From positions 1-16,282 of the forward strand of contig JAPPQA010000055.1 in assembly GCA_028817255.1 (NCBI GenBank): a stretch of 16,282 nt of DNA. Reading direction: 5' to 3'. Origin of the DNA: Gammaproteobacteria bacterium (GTDB lineage: Bacteria > Pseudomonadota > Gammaproteobacteria > Porifericomitales > Porifericomitaceae). Shown here piece by piece: positions 6,919 through 14,486 of the stretch. A model generated the notes under the pieces. It saw nothing but the letters and a program-made list of their open reading frames with translations. It did not search any database and was not told the origin of the DNA. A program made the translations under genes and the position numbers. Numbering within the stretch: the stretch's first letter is position 1; each line of letters begins with the position of its first letter.

Positions 6919-7627
6919 GCCGCCGCGCATCATCGCCGCCCTGGACTTTGCCGCGGCGGACGATGCGCTTCGTTTTGCCGGGCAGTTGGACCCGCGGCGC
7001 TGCGCCCTGAAGGTGGGGCACTCCCTGTATGCCCGTGCCGGCGCGCCGTTGCTGGGGCGCCTGGCAGCGGACGGCTTCCGAGTGTTTCTAGACTTGAAAT
7101 TGCACGATATCCCCTCCGTGGTCGCGGCCGGGTGCCGAGCGGCGGCAGACATGGGGGTATGGATGATTGACGTCCATGCGGCCAGCGGCCCGCGCGCGCT
7201 GGCCGCGGCGCGGGAGTCTCTGGAGAACCTGGAGGGCCGCCGTCCCTTGCTGGTGGCAGTTACCGTCCTGACCAGCCTGGACGAGGCCGAGTTGCGTATC
7301 CTGGGGGTGGAGCGGACGCTATCGGAGCAGGTGCTGCTCCTGGCGGAACTTGCTCGCGACGGCGGTTTGGACGGCGTCGTGTGCTCGGCGCGCGAGGCGC
7401 CCGCGCTGCGGGCGCGGTGCGGCGCGGATTTTTGCCTGGTGACGCCGGGGATTCGCACGGCCTCCCAGCCGGCGGACGACCAGCGCCGGGCGGCGACGCC
7501 GGCCGAGGCAGTACGCAACGGCGCTGACTACTTGGTGGTGGGGAGAGGTCTGTTGCACGCCGCCGACCCGGCGGCGGCGCTGGAGCGGCTGACGGACGAA
7601 GTCGAGCGGGTCGCCAGGGCATCGTGA
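6911..7627 (+). CDS. pyrF: Orotidine 5'-phosphate decarboxylase
   Basis: It decarboxylates OMP to UMP, the last step of de novo pyrimidine synthesis. The 238-residue protein has Asp12 in AALDF, Lys34 in LKVG, and the catalytic array Asp61-x-Lys63-xx-Asp66 in DLKLHDIP. VHAASG follows, then TPGIR, and the phosphate-binding segment near the C terminus is YLVVGRGL. Length is typical of the group I bacterial enzyme. The TTG start at 6911 overlaps the lapB stop (TTGCCTGA), and GGTGTAGG upstream may serve as ribosome binding site. No in-frame ATG lies close, so the TTG is the best start. Its stop overlaps the mfd GTG as GTGA. Confidence 0.95.
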   Translation: MPEPPRIIAALDFAAADDALRFAGQLDPRRCALKVGHSLYARAGAPLLGRLAADGFRVFLDLKLHDIPSVVAAGCRAAADMGVWMIDVHAASGPRALAAARESLENLEGRRPLLVAVTVLTSLDEAELRILGVERTLSEQVLLLAELARDGGLDGVVCSAREAPALRARCGADFCLVTPGIRTASQPADDQRRAATPAEAVRNGADYLVVGRGLLHAADPAAALERLTDEVERVARAS

Positions 7628-10600
7628 GCGGCGGCGCCGGGGAGGCCTGTAGCCCGCTGGCCCCGCCCCTGCCGGCACGGGCGGGGGAGGCGCTGTTCTG
7701 GGGAGGTCTGCATGGCAGCGCCGTCGCCCTGGCTGTCGCCCAGGCGGCCTGCGCCGCGCCCGGGCCGCTGTTGCTGGTGACAGCGGCGCCGCTGACGGCC
7801 GACCGGTTGCGCGAAGAATTGGGCTTCTTCCTGGCTGGCAGGGAGCTGCCCCTGCTGAATTTTCCGGACTGGGAGACCCTGCCCTACGACTGCCTCTCCC
7901 CCTGTGCCGATATCGTGTCCGGGCGCCTGGAGACGCTGGCGCGGCTGCCGACGCTGGAACGAGGGATCGTGATCGTGCCGGCGGCCACCCTGGCGCACCG
8001 CCTGGCGCCGTCCGGCTATGTGGCGTCTCGCAGTTTGCTGTTGGAGCGCGGCCGGCGGATGCCGCTGGCCCGCTTTCGGGAGCGGCTGGAACGAGGCAGC
8101 TACCGCTTCGTTTCCCAAGTGTTGGAGCGGGGCGAGGCGGCGGTGCGCGGCGCCATCGTGGACGTATTCCCCATGGGGGCCGAATTCCCCTGCCGCATCG
8201 AGTGGCTGGACGAAGAGATCGAATCGCTGCGTTTCTTCGACCCGGAGACTCAGCTCTCCCTGCGGCGCACCGATGCGTTACGCATCCTGCCGGGCCTCGA
8301 ATTCCCCGTGGACGAGGGGGCCCGTACCGGCTTTCGGACCCGGTGGCGCCAGGCATTCTCCGGAAACCCGTTGGATTACCGCCTCTACCGGGAGGTAGGC
8401 GAGGGCAGGCTGCCCGCCGGCATCCAGTATTATTTGCCGTTGTTCCATCCGCGTCTCGGCAGCCTGTGGGATTACCTGCCGGACAACACGCTGGCGGTAT
8501 TCGAGGAGGAGGCTCTGGCGGCTGCCGAACGCTTTTGGCAAGATGCCGGCGACCGTTACCGGGCGCGCCGGGACGGGGAGCGCGATTCTCCGCCGTTGCC
8601 GCCGGAATCTCTGTTTCTGTCGCCGGACGAATTGACCGCTCGCCTCGATGGGCTGGCCCGGGTCGAGTTTCGGGCCATGGCCAGGGAGCCGCGGGAGGGC
8701 GCCGTCAATTTCGGCACCCGGCTCCCGGAGCCAGTGCCGGTCACGGCTGGCGGCGGGCCGCCGCTGGCCCTGTTGCGGAACTTCCTGGCAGACTTCCCCG
8801 GGCGCGTGCTGTTGGCCGCGGCCACGCCGGGGATGGCGGCGGAACTGTCCGAGCTGCTCTCCCGGGCGGGCACGCCGCCGCGGCAGCGCGAGGGGTGGGA
8901 CCAGTTCCTGGCCGGCGACGAACGCCTCGGCATTCTGGTCGCGCCGCTGGAGCACGGGCTGCGCCTGGAGTCGCAGCCGCTTGCCGTGCTCGGCGAGCGG
9001 CAGCTATTCGGGGAGCGTGCCCGCCGGCGGCGGACGCGCCGCGCCGCCCGGCGGGTGGCGCCGGAAGAAGATCTGCACGGCCTGGCCGAGATGACGCCGG
9101 TGGTCCACGACGATTACGGAGTCGGGCGGTACCGGGGCTTGGTCGTGTTGGAGCCGCACGGAGTGCCGGCCGAGTTCATTTGCCTGGAATATGCCGGCGG
9201 CGACCGCCTGTATGTGTCGGTCGCCTCGTTGAACCGGCTGCATCGCTACACCGGGGCGGATCCGGAACATGCGCCGTTGCACAAGCTGGGCGGCAAGCAA
9301 TGGCAGCGCGCGCGCGGCCGTGCCCTGCGTCAGATCCGCGACAGCGCCGCCGAACTGCTGGCCCAGCATGCCCGCCGCGCCGCCGTCACAGGCCGTGTCT
9401 TTACGGTGGACACCGACCGTTACGCGGCCTTTTGCCGGGGGTTCCCATTCGAGGAAACGGCGGATCAGGAGGATGCCATCTCCAAGGTGCTGGACGACAT
9501 GCAGCAGCCGCGGCCCATGGACCGGTTGCTGGCCGGAGATTCCGGCTTCGGCAAGACGGAGGTGGCGCTGCGCGCCGCTTTCGTAGCCGTGGACAACGGC
9601 TGCCAGGTCGCCGTGCTGGCGCCCACCACGCTGCTGGTGCAGCAACACTACCGGAACTTCCGGGACCGGTTTGCCGATTGGCCGGTGCGAGTGGCCCGAT
9701 TGTCGCGCTTTTCCGGCGGCGCCGGCGCCCGCGAAACCCTGGCCGGTCTGGCGGACGGCGCCGTGGACATCGTAATCGGCACGCACAAACTGTTGCAGGA
9801 TCGCGTGCGCTACCGGCGGCTGGGTCTGGTGATCCTGGACGAAGAGCACCGCTTCGGCGTGCGCCAGAAGGAGCGCCTGCGGGCCGTGCGCGCCGACGCG
9901 GACGTCCTGTCGTTGACGGCGACGCCGATCCCGCGCACGCTGGACATGGCGCTCTCCGGCATCCGCGAGTTCTCGGTGCTCTCCACTGCGCCCGCGCACC
10001 GCCTGCCGGTGTGCACCATGGTCCGCGAGTGGGACGATTCCCTGCTGCGCGAGGCCATCTTGCGCGAGTTGCGGCGCGGCGGACAGATATATTTTGTGCA
10101 TAATCGAATCGAGACCATTGACAGGGCCGCGGAGCGCGTCGCCGCCCTGGTGCCGGACTGCGAATTGCGGGTCGCTCACGGCAGGCTGCCCGAGGCGCAA
10201 CTGGAACGCATCATGTTGGACTTTTACCGCCGGCGGTTTCAGCTATTGGTCTGCACCACTATTGTGGAGAACGGCATAGACGTCCCCACCGCCAACACCC
10301 TGATCGTGGACCGGGCGCACCGCATGGGGTTGGCGCAGCTCTACCAGTTGCGCGGTCGGGTAGGCCGTTCGCATCACAACGCCTACGCCTATATGCTGAT
10401 TCCGCCGCGCAAGGTTCTGCCGGGGGACGCCTTGCGGCGGCTGGAGGCCATCGAATCTCTGGATTCGCTGGGGATCGGCTTCACCCTGGCGGTGCACGAC
10501 CTGGAGATTCGCGGCGCCGGGGCCCTGTTGGGGGAGGAACAGAGCGGCCACATCGCGCAGATCGGTTACGGTTCTTACATGGAACTGCTGCGCGGCGCCG

Positions 10601-11103
10601 TCGCCGACCAGCGTTGCGGCCGCGGCGCCCCGCCCGATTTTCGCGCCCCGGGCGGCACGGAGGTGGAATTGCGGGTGGCGGCTTTATTGCCGGAGGACTA
10701 TATGCCGGACATTCAGTTGCGCCTGGCCTTTTACAAGCGCATCTCCGGGGCGGCGGACGATGCCGAACTGGCGAACTTGCGCGCCGAATTGATCGATCGC
10801 TTCGGGACGTTGCCGGAGCCGGCCGAGAATCTGTTGCGGATCGGTTCCTTGCGCCGCCGTGCCGAATCCCTGGGGCTGCGCCGGGTCGAATTGAACCGGG
10901 TCGGCGGCAGCGTCTCCTTCCGGGCCCCGGACGCCAGGGATATTTCCCGCTTGATCCGCTTGGTGCAGCAGGAGCCGCAACGTTACCGCTTGGCGGGCGA
11001 CGGGGAACGGCTGCGCATCACCACCGACCTGTCCAGCCCGCGGGCGCGCCTGCATTGTTTTTCCGATCTGTTGGACCGCCTGTGTCCGCCGCCGGCCGCC
11101 TGA
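7624..11103 (+). CDS. mfd: Transcription-repair coupling factor
   Basis: Mfd removes RNA polymerase stalled at DNA damage and recruits UvrA. The 1159-residue protein (E. coli 1148) has an N-terminal UvrB-like region with degenerate ATPase motifs (about 1-340) and the RNA polymerase interaction domain near 490-565 (VVHDDYGVGRYRG, then APLHKLGG). The RecG-like translocase has Walker A GDSGFGKTE (638-646), DEEH (739-742), TATPIPRT (765-772) and QLRGRVGRS (908-916). The C-terminal TRCF domain begins near TEVELRVAALLPEDYMPD. Walker A reads GDSGFGKTE where E. coli has GDVGFGKTE. The GTG start at 7624 overlaps the pyrF stop by 4 nt and has only a weak ribosome binding site, so coupling to pyrF translation is likely. 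The 3' end overlaps csiV by 22 nt. Confidence 0.97.
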   Translation: MSGGAGEACSPLAPPLPARAGEALFWGGLHGSAVALAVAQAACAAPGPLLLVTAAPLTADRLREELGFFLAGRELPLLNFPDWETLPYDCLSPCADIVSGRLETLARLPTLERGIVIVPAATLAHRLAPSGYVASRSLLLERGRRMPLARFRERLERGSYRFVSQVLERGEAAVRGAIVDVFPMGAEFPCRIEWLDEEIESLRFFDPETQLSLRRTDALRILPGLEFPVDEGARTGFRTRWRQAFSGNPLDYRLYREVGEGRLPAGIQYYLPLFHPRLGSLWDYLPDNTLAVFEEEALAAAERFWQDAGDRYRARRDGERDSPPLPPESLFLSPDELTARLDGLARVEFRAMAREPREGAVNFGTRLPEPVPVTAGGGPPLALLRNFLADFPGRVLLAAATPGMAAELSELLSRAGTPPRQREGWDQFLAGDERLGILVAPLEHGLRLESQPLAVLGERQLFGERARRRRTRRAARRVAPEEDLHGLAEMTPVVHDDYGVGRYRGLVVLEPHGVPAEFICLEYAGGDRLYVSVASLNRLHRYTGADPEHAPLHKLGGKQWQRARGRALRQIRDSAAELLAQHARRAAVTGRVFTVDTDRYAAFCRGFPFEETADQEDAISKVLDDMQQPRPMDRLLAGDSGFGKTEVALRAAFVAVDNGCQVAVLAPTTLLVQQHYRNFRDRFADWPVRVARLSRFSGGAGARETLAGLADGAVDIVIGTHKLLQDRVRYRRLGLVILDEEHRFGVRQKERLRAVRADADVLSLTATPIPRTLDMALSGIREFSVLSTAPAHRLPVCTMVREWDDSLLREAILRELRRGGQIYFVHNRIETIDRAAERVAALVPDCELRVAHGRLPEAQLERIMLDFYRRRFQLLVCTTIVENGIDVPTANTLIVDRAHRMGLAQLYQLRGRVGRSHHNAYAYMLIPPRKVLPGDALRRLEAIESLDSLGIGFTLAVHDLEIRGAGALLGEEQSGHIAQIGYGSYMELLRGAVADQRCGRGAPPDFRAPGGTEVELRVAALLPEDYMPDIQLRLAFYKRISGAADDAELANLRAELIDRFGTLPEPAENLLRIGSLRRRAESLGLRRVELNRVGGSVSFRAPDARDISRLIRLVQQEPQRYRLAGDGERLRITTDLSSPRARLHCFSDLLDRLCPPPAA

Positions 11104-11759
11104 GCTCTGCGCCGCTGCTGTTGCTGGCGCTGCTGCTGTTGCCGCCGGCCGCTGCTGCCGACTACCGTCTGGAGGTGATCGTATTCGAATCCCTGTACCC
11201 GCTTGCCGAAGGCGAACTCCTGGCCGACGACCGCCGCCCGGAGCCGCAGGGCGGTGTCTCCCTGCCGTTTTTCGGATTTCCCGGGGAGGAGGCAGCCCCG
11301 GGGGATGCGTCCTCCGCACCGGCCGGCTACGCGCCGCTCGCCAGCGCCGACTACCGGTTGTACGGCGTCTTTTCGGTCCTGGAACGCGCCCCGGGCTACC
11401 GGCCCTTATTGCACCTGGCCTGGCGTCAGCCCGGTCACCGGCGTTCCGCACCGCTGCGCTTGCCGGGCACGGGCCTGCCTTGTGCCGGCGTTGCGCCTCC
11501 TGCCGTTCCCCCGGACGCGGCGCCGGCCGCGGCTGCCGCGCCGGCCGGCCCCGCAGGGCAGTCCCTGCTGGCAGGCACCGTGCGTCTGCGCGACGCGGGC
11601 CGGCTGTTCCTGGACTTGGAACTCAGCTACCGTCCCTGCGCGGAGGCATCGGTCGGCGGCCGGGCGCGCTTGTCGCAGAGCAGGCGGATACTGCTGGATC
11701 GCCTGTACTACTTTGACCATCCCCTGCTGGGAGTCCTGGTACAGGTGGAGCGCATTTGA
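11082..11759 (+). CDS. csiV: CsiV-family exported protein
   Basis: CsiV was described in Shewanella as a periplasmic peptidoglycan-binding protein needed with LpoA for PBP1a function and growth with D-amino acids. The gene here is assigned to that family from its ends. The mature N terminus is YRLEVIVFE and the C terminus is RRILLDRLYYFDHPLLGVLVQVE, both characteristic; LLHLAWRQP is central. The 225-residue product starts with a signal peptide: hydrophobic LLLLALLLLPPAAA at about 12-25, with cleavage before DYRLEV. A Pro/Ala-rich linker lies at about 145-165. The GTG at 11082 inside the end of mfd gives the complete signal peptide, and no closer start preserves it. Pseudomonas also has a csiV-like gene next to mfd. 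The exact biochemical role in this organism is inferred. Confidence 0.8.
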   Translation: MSAAGRLSSAPLLLLALLLLPPAAAADYRLEVIVFESLYPLAEGELLADDRRPEPQGGVSLPFFGFPGEEAAPGDASSAPAGYAPLASADYRLYGVFSVLERAPGYRPLLHLAWRQPGHRRSAPLRLPGTGLPCAGVAPPAVPPDAAPAAAAAPAGPAGQSLLAGTVRLRDAGRLFLDLELSYRPCAEASVGGRARLSQSRRILLDRLYYFDHPLLGVLVQVERI

Positions 11760-11761
11760 AC

Positions 11762-11786
11762 GCCGCATCCGGGCGCTGCGGCTTTC
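11762..11786 (+). terminator. Hairpin after csiV, possible terminator
   Basis: GCCGCA (11762-11767) pairs perfectly with TGCGGC (11777-11782) across a 9-nt loop, and TTT follows. It starts 3 nt after the csiV stop, where the long plus-strand operon would be expected to end against the converging phosphorylase gene. The T-run is only three bases, so it would be a weak terminator. The remaining bases to 11886 show no other clear structure. Confidence 0.35.
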
Positions 11787-11886
11787 CGGCGGGGCCGGGG
11801 CACTCTTGCCGCCGGCGGTCGGCAGGAGAGGGCGGCGGAACGGAGCCGGCGGGCAGGGGGATTTCCTCCGCGCCGCTTACTCCCGC

Positions 11887-12648
11887 CTACTCCGCCGCCG
11901 CGCCGGCGAACAGCGCTTTTAGCAGGCGCTGCACTTTGCCGATGGCCGCCTGTAGCTGGGCGCGGATCCGCTCCATGTTCGGCGGCGCGCTCGCGCACCC
12001 GGCCGCCCAGTTGCTTACCAGCGCGCAACAGGCGTAGGGCAATTCCAATTCCCGCGCCAGCGCCGCCTCGGGCATGCCGGTCATGCCGACGATGTCGCAG
12101 CCGTCGCGGCGCAGACGCCGGATCTCGGCGGCGCTTTCCAGGCGCGGTCCCTGGGTGGCGCCGTAGGCGCCCCCGTCGTGCGGTTGCAGGTCGGCGGCGC
12201 GTCCGGCCGCCAGCAACTCCCGGCGCAGGGCCGCGCTGTACGGGTGGGTAAAGTCCACGTGCAGAGGCGGCCCCTCCGCCGCCGTCCAGAAGCTGGCGGC
12301 GCGTCCCCAAGTGTAATCTATCAGTTGATCGGGGATGACGATGCGCCCGGGGCGCATCTGCGGCGCAATCCCGCCGACCGCATTGACCGCGATCACCTGC
12401 GTCGCGCCCTGCTCGCGCAGTGCCCACAGATTCGCCCGGTAGTTGATCTCATGCGGCGGGATGAGGTGCGGCCGGCCGTGCCGGGCCAGAAAGATCGTCT
12501 CGCGGCCGGCGCAACGGCCGCGCAACAAAGGCGCCGACGGCGGGCCGTAGGGAGTTTCCGGCAGCGTCTCGTCCAGCGGCACCCATTCTTGCAGGTCCTC
12601 CAGGCCGGAACCGCCAATCACCGCGGCGATCTCGGCTGCGCGGCTCAT
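11887..12648 (-). CDS. S-methyl-5'-thioinosine phosphorylase
   Basis: The enzyme cleaves methylthioinosine with phosphate to hypoxanthine and 5-methylthioribose-1-phosphate. The 253-residue protein belongs to the PNP/MTAP family. GGSGLEDL (12-19) and the phosphate-binding ARHGRPHLIPPHEINYR (55-71) are present, as are NAVGGI (89-94), TQGPRLES (165-172) and GMTGMPEAALARE (188-200). The purine-site segment reads SNWAAG (Asn213), whereas methylthioadenosine phosphorylases carry aspartates there. An Asn favours 6-oxopurines and supports the thioinosine enzyme rather than MTAP. The ATG at 12648 overlaps the hpt stop (ATGA); an in-frame ATG 36 nt upstream would lie within hpt. Together with Hpt it would return methylthioadenosine-derived purine to IMP, provided a deaminase is encoded elsewhere. 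A plain inosine/guanosine phosphorylase is the main alternative. Confidence 0.88.
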   Translation of the reverse strand: MSRAAEIAAVIGGSGLEDLQEWVPLDETLPETPYGPPSAPLLRGRCAGRETIFLARHGRPHLIPPHEINYRANLWALREQGATQVIAVNAVGGIAPQMRPGRIVIPDQLIDYTWGRAASFWTAAEGPPLHVDFTHPYSAALRRELLAAGRAADLQPHDGGAYGATQGPRLESAAEIRRLRRDGCDIVGMTGMPEAALARELELPYACCALVSNWAAGCASAPPNMERIRAQLQAAIGKVQRLLKALFAGAAAE

Positions 12649-13199
12649 CGGGTCTCTGGCGGCAACATGTAGATCCCGGGGCAATTGCGCAGGTAGCCGC
12701 GATAGTCCATGCCGTAGCCCACCACGTACCGGTCCGGCACTTCCAGGCCGTAGAAGTCAGCCTCGAGCCGCGACCGGCAGCGCTTTTTGACCAACACGGC
12801 GCTCAATACTCGTGCCGCCCCCTGCTTGCGGCATTCCCGCACTGCCGCCTCCAGGGTATTCCCCTTGTCTAGAATGTCGTCCAGCAACAGCACGGTGCGC
12901 CCTCGCACGGCGGCATCGGGGCGGCGCATCCACTGCAGCCTGCCGCCGCGGACGCCGCCCCGGTAGCGCCCCAGGTGCAGGTAATCGAGTTGCAGCGGGA
13001 AGCGCAGCCGGGGCAGCAGCAGGCCGGCAGGCACCAGTCCGCCGTGCATGAGGCACAGCACCAGGGGCGCGCTGTCGGCCAGCGCGGCGTTCAAGCCGTC
13101 AGCCATGCGTTCCAGGGCGCGTTCCACCGCAGTGGCGTCGTGCAGCCGTTCCGCCCGTTCCAGGAGCCGCCAGGGGGCGTCGGTCGCGGCGCCGCTCAC
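12645..13199 (-). CDS. hpt: Hypoxanthine-guanine phosphoribosyltransferase
   Basis: It makes IMP or GMP from hypoxanthine or guanine and PRPP. The 184-residue protein has the flexible-loop start MHGGLVPAG (51-59), the DYLHLGRYR segment (72-80), the PRPP-binding motif VLLLDDILDKGNTL (103-116) and the purine-site region DRYVVGYGMDYRGYLRN (156-172). It resembles the proteobacterial subgroup found in Pseudomonas. The GTG start at 13199 gives the family N terminus (a short helix before VERALERMADGL) with a G-rich GGGGCG just upstream. The open frame extends to 13523, but that 108-residue extension has no family resemblance and is Arg/Pro-rich. It is first in a two-gene operon, and its stop overlaps the phosphorylase start by 4 nt, matching the substrate flow hypoxanthine to IMP. 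Confidence 0.92.
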   Translation of the reverse strand: MSGAATDAPWRLLERAERLHDATAVERALERMADGLNAALADSAPLVLCLMHGGLVPAGLLLPRLRFPLQLDYLHLGRYRGGVRGGRLQWMRRPDAAVRGRTVLLLDDILDKGNTLEAAVRECRKQGAARVLSAVLVKKRCRSRLEADFYGLEVPDRYVVGYGMDYRGYLRNCPGIYMLPPETR

Positions 13200-13511
13200 G
13201 GTCGCCCCGGCGCCCGCGGGCGGCGGCGCGGCGCAGCGGTCAGGGCGCCGTTCATGCCGTGGCGCCACAGGCTGTCGCCCTGCCTCGCGTCGGCGCCGGC
13301 GGTATTCGAGGCGCAGGGATGGATGACCGCATTTCTTGTTCCGGCGCGCGCCACCGGGCCTTGCGCCTTCCATCTCTGTGCCCGGCGCCGGTATGGCAAT
13401 GAACGCAAGCGCATTCCATGGATGGTAGCACGATGCCCGCTCCGATCCCGTGCCGGGGCCTGTTTTTGCGGCCCCCCTTCCCAAAAGGGATTCCCATGTA
13501 AAATATCCGTC
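13200..13511. promoter_or_regulatory. Divergent intergenic region between hpt and the ankyrin gene
   Basis: This 312-nt region should hold promoters for both divergent units. Visible items are a 6-bp hairpin GGGGCC/GGCCCC (13455-13460 with 13470-13475) with a T-rich loop, and a set of short inverted half-sites TCCC-AAAA-GGGA-T-TCCC at 13479-13495. A -10-like TAAAAT (13499-13504) lies only 7 nt before the ankyrin-gene ATG. No good -35 is present at the right spacing for that -10, and no clear promoter for hpt was found. The reading frames crossing it are shadows without family resemblance. Confidence 0.35.
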
Positions 13512-14486
13512 ATGCGCGCCCATGACGAATGCGCCCGCGACGGCGGCAACGCCGCTTTTGCCATACCGTTTAGAGCCGCGGCCCTTGCAATCCCGGCCCT
13601 GCTCCTGGCAATGCCAGTGTCGGCGGCGTCTGGCAACAAACTTCTGGACGGCGATTTCTGGGCAACGGCGACGCCTGGCGAGGTGCGGGCGCTGCTGGAC
13701 GGCGGCGCGGATCTCCAGGCCGTGGACGAGCTCCAGGGCGCAACGCCGCTACACCACGCCGCATTCCACAGCCCGGTGCCCGAGGTGGTAGCGCTGCTGC
13801 TCGAGCGCGGCGCGGACATCGAGGCGCGCGCTGCGTATGGCTCCACGCCGTTGCACTTCGCCGCGGGCTTTAACAAAGAGCCCGGGGTGACGGCGCTGTT
13901 GCTCGAGCGCGGGGCGAATATCGAGGCCCGCGGCGACGATTCCGGCGCCACACCGCTGTACCTGGCCGCGGGGCTGAACGAGTCGCCCGCCGTGGTGGCG
14001 CTGTTGCTCGAGCGCGGGGCAAATGTCGAGGCCAGGGACAACATCGGAACGACGCCGCTGCATCATGCCGCCGAGCGCCGCGAGACGCCCGCGGTAGTGA
14101 AACTGCTCCTGGATCGCGGCGCGGACGTCAACGCGCGCAGCCCGAGCGGCTACACGCCGTTACATTTGGCCGCTATCGGCAATGCGCCCTTCCTGGGCAA
14201 TGCGCCCGGCAATGCGCCCGCCGTAGTGGCGCTGCTGCTCGACCGCGGCGCGGAGCTTGAGGCGCGCACCCAGCGGCACGGCGCTACGCCGTTGTGGCTC
14301 GCAGCCGAATCGCGGTCTCTCCGCGCCCCCGATATTGTGGTGTTGCTGCTTGATCGCGGCGCGAATCCGGGCGCGAAATCCAAGTCCGGCGAGACGCCCC
14401 TGGACCGCGCCGAGGAGAACGAGCTGCTCAGGGGCAGCGAAGCCCTCCGCCGCCTGCGCGAGGCGAGCGCGACCAGGGGCGAATGA
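13512..14486 (+). CDS. Exported ankyrin-repeat protein
   Basis: The function is unknown; the fold is a protein-interaction solenoid. The 324-residue product has an N-terminal hydrophobic segment (about 21-37, AAALAIPALLLAMPVSA) ending in a VSA-A signal-peptidase-like site, so a periplasmic or secreted location is likely. About seven ankyrin units follow: a degenerate cap (44-75), then 76-109, 110-144, 145-178, 179-212, 213-256, 257-292 and a partial unit 293-318. Each starts G-x-TPL-xx-A and most have LLL(E/D)RGA. The units are 34-36 residues or longer, not 33, because the usual GH turn is replaced by a longer turn with Pro, as in SPAVV and TPAVV. Repeat 5 carries a 10-residue insertion from a triplicated GNAP block. 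The ATG at 13512 gives the whole signal segment but lacks a Shine-Dalgarno. A possible small ORF overlaps the stop. Confidence 0.85.
   Translation: MRAHDECARDGGNAAFAIPFRAAALAIPALLLAMPVSAASGNKLLDGDFWATATPGEVRALLDGGADLQAVDELQGATPLHHAAFHSPVPEVVALLLERGADIEARAAYGSTPLHFAAGFNKEPGVTALLLERGANIEARGDDSGATPLYLAAGLNESPAVVALLLERGANVEARDNIGTTPLHHAAERRETPAVVKLLLDRGADVNARSPSGYTPLHLAAIGNAPFLGNAPGNAPAVVALLLDRGAELEARTQRHGATPLWLAAESRSLRAPDIVVLLLDRGANPGAKSKSGETPLDRAEENELLRGSEALRRLREASATRGE
13892..14020 (+). repeat. Direct repeat of ankyrin-unit DNA
   Basis: A 24-nt stretch is identical at 13892-13915 and 13997-14020, 105 nt (35 codons) apart. It encodes the ALLLERGA part of successive ankyrin units. A closely similar copy is present around 13790. 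The near-identity at the DNA level suggests recent unit duplication or gene conversion. Confidence 0.7.
14178..14219 (+). repeat. Three copies of a 12-nt repeat inside the ankyrin gene
   Basis: GGCAATGCGCCC occurs at 14178-14189, 14196-14207 and 14208-14219, all in frame, encoding GNAP three times. The last two are directly tandem, and the first two are separated by 6 nt (Phe-Leu). The result is a longer loop between the two helices of one ankyrin unit. In-frame copy-number changes would keep the gene open. Confidence 0.85.

Noticed and set aside
8202..10103. 633-codon plus-strand frame inside mfd
   Set aside because: It is a shifted frame of mfd with Ala/Arg/Gly/Pro-rich composition and no motifs.
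10081..10125. AT-rich patch in mfd as an internal promoter
   Set aside because: CATAAT is present, but no -35 lies at the right distance and the sequence is explained by conserved Mfd residues.
13200..13523. 108-residue N-terminal extension of Hpt
   Set aside because: It has no resemblance to the family and is Arg/Pro-rich. GTG at 13199 gives the normal protein start and length.
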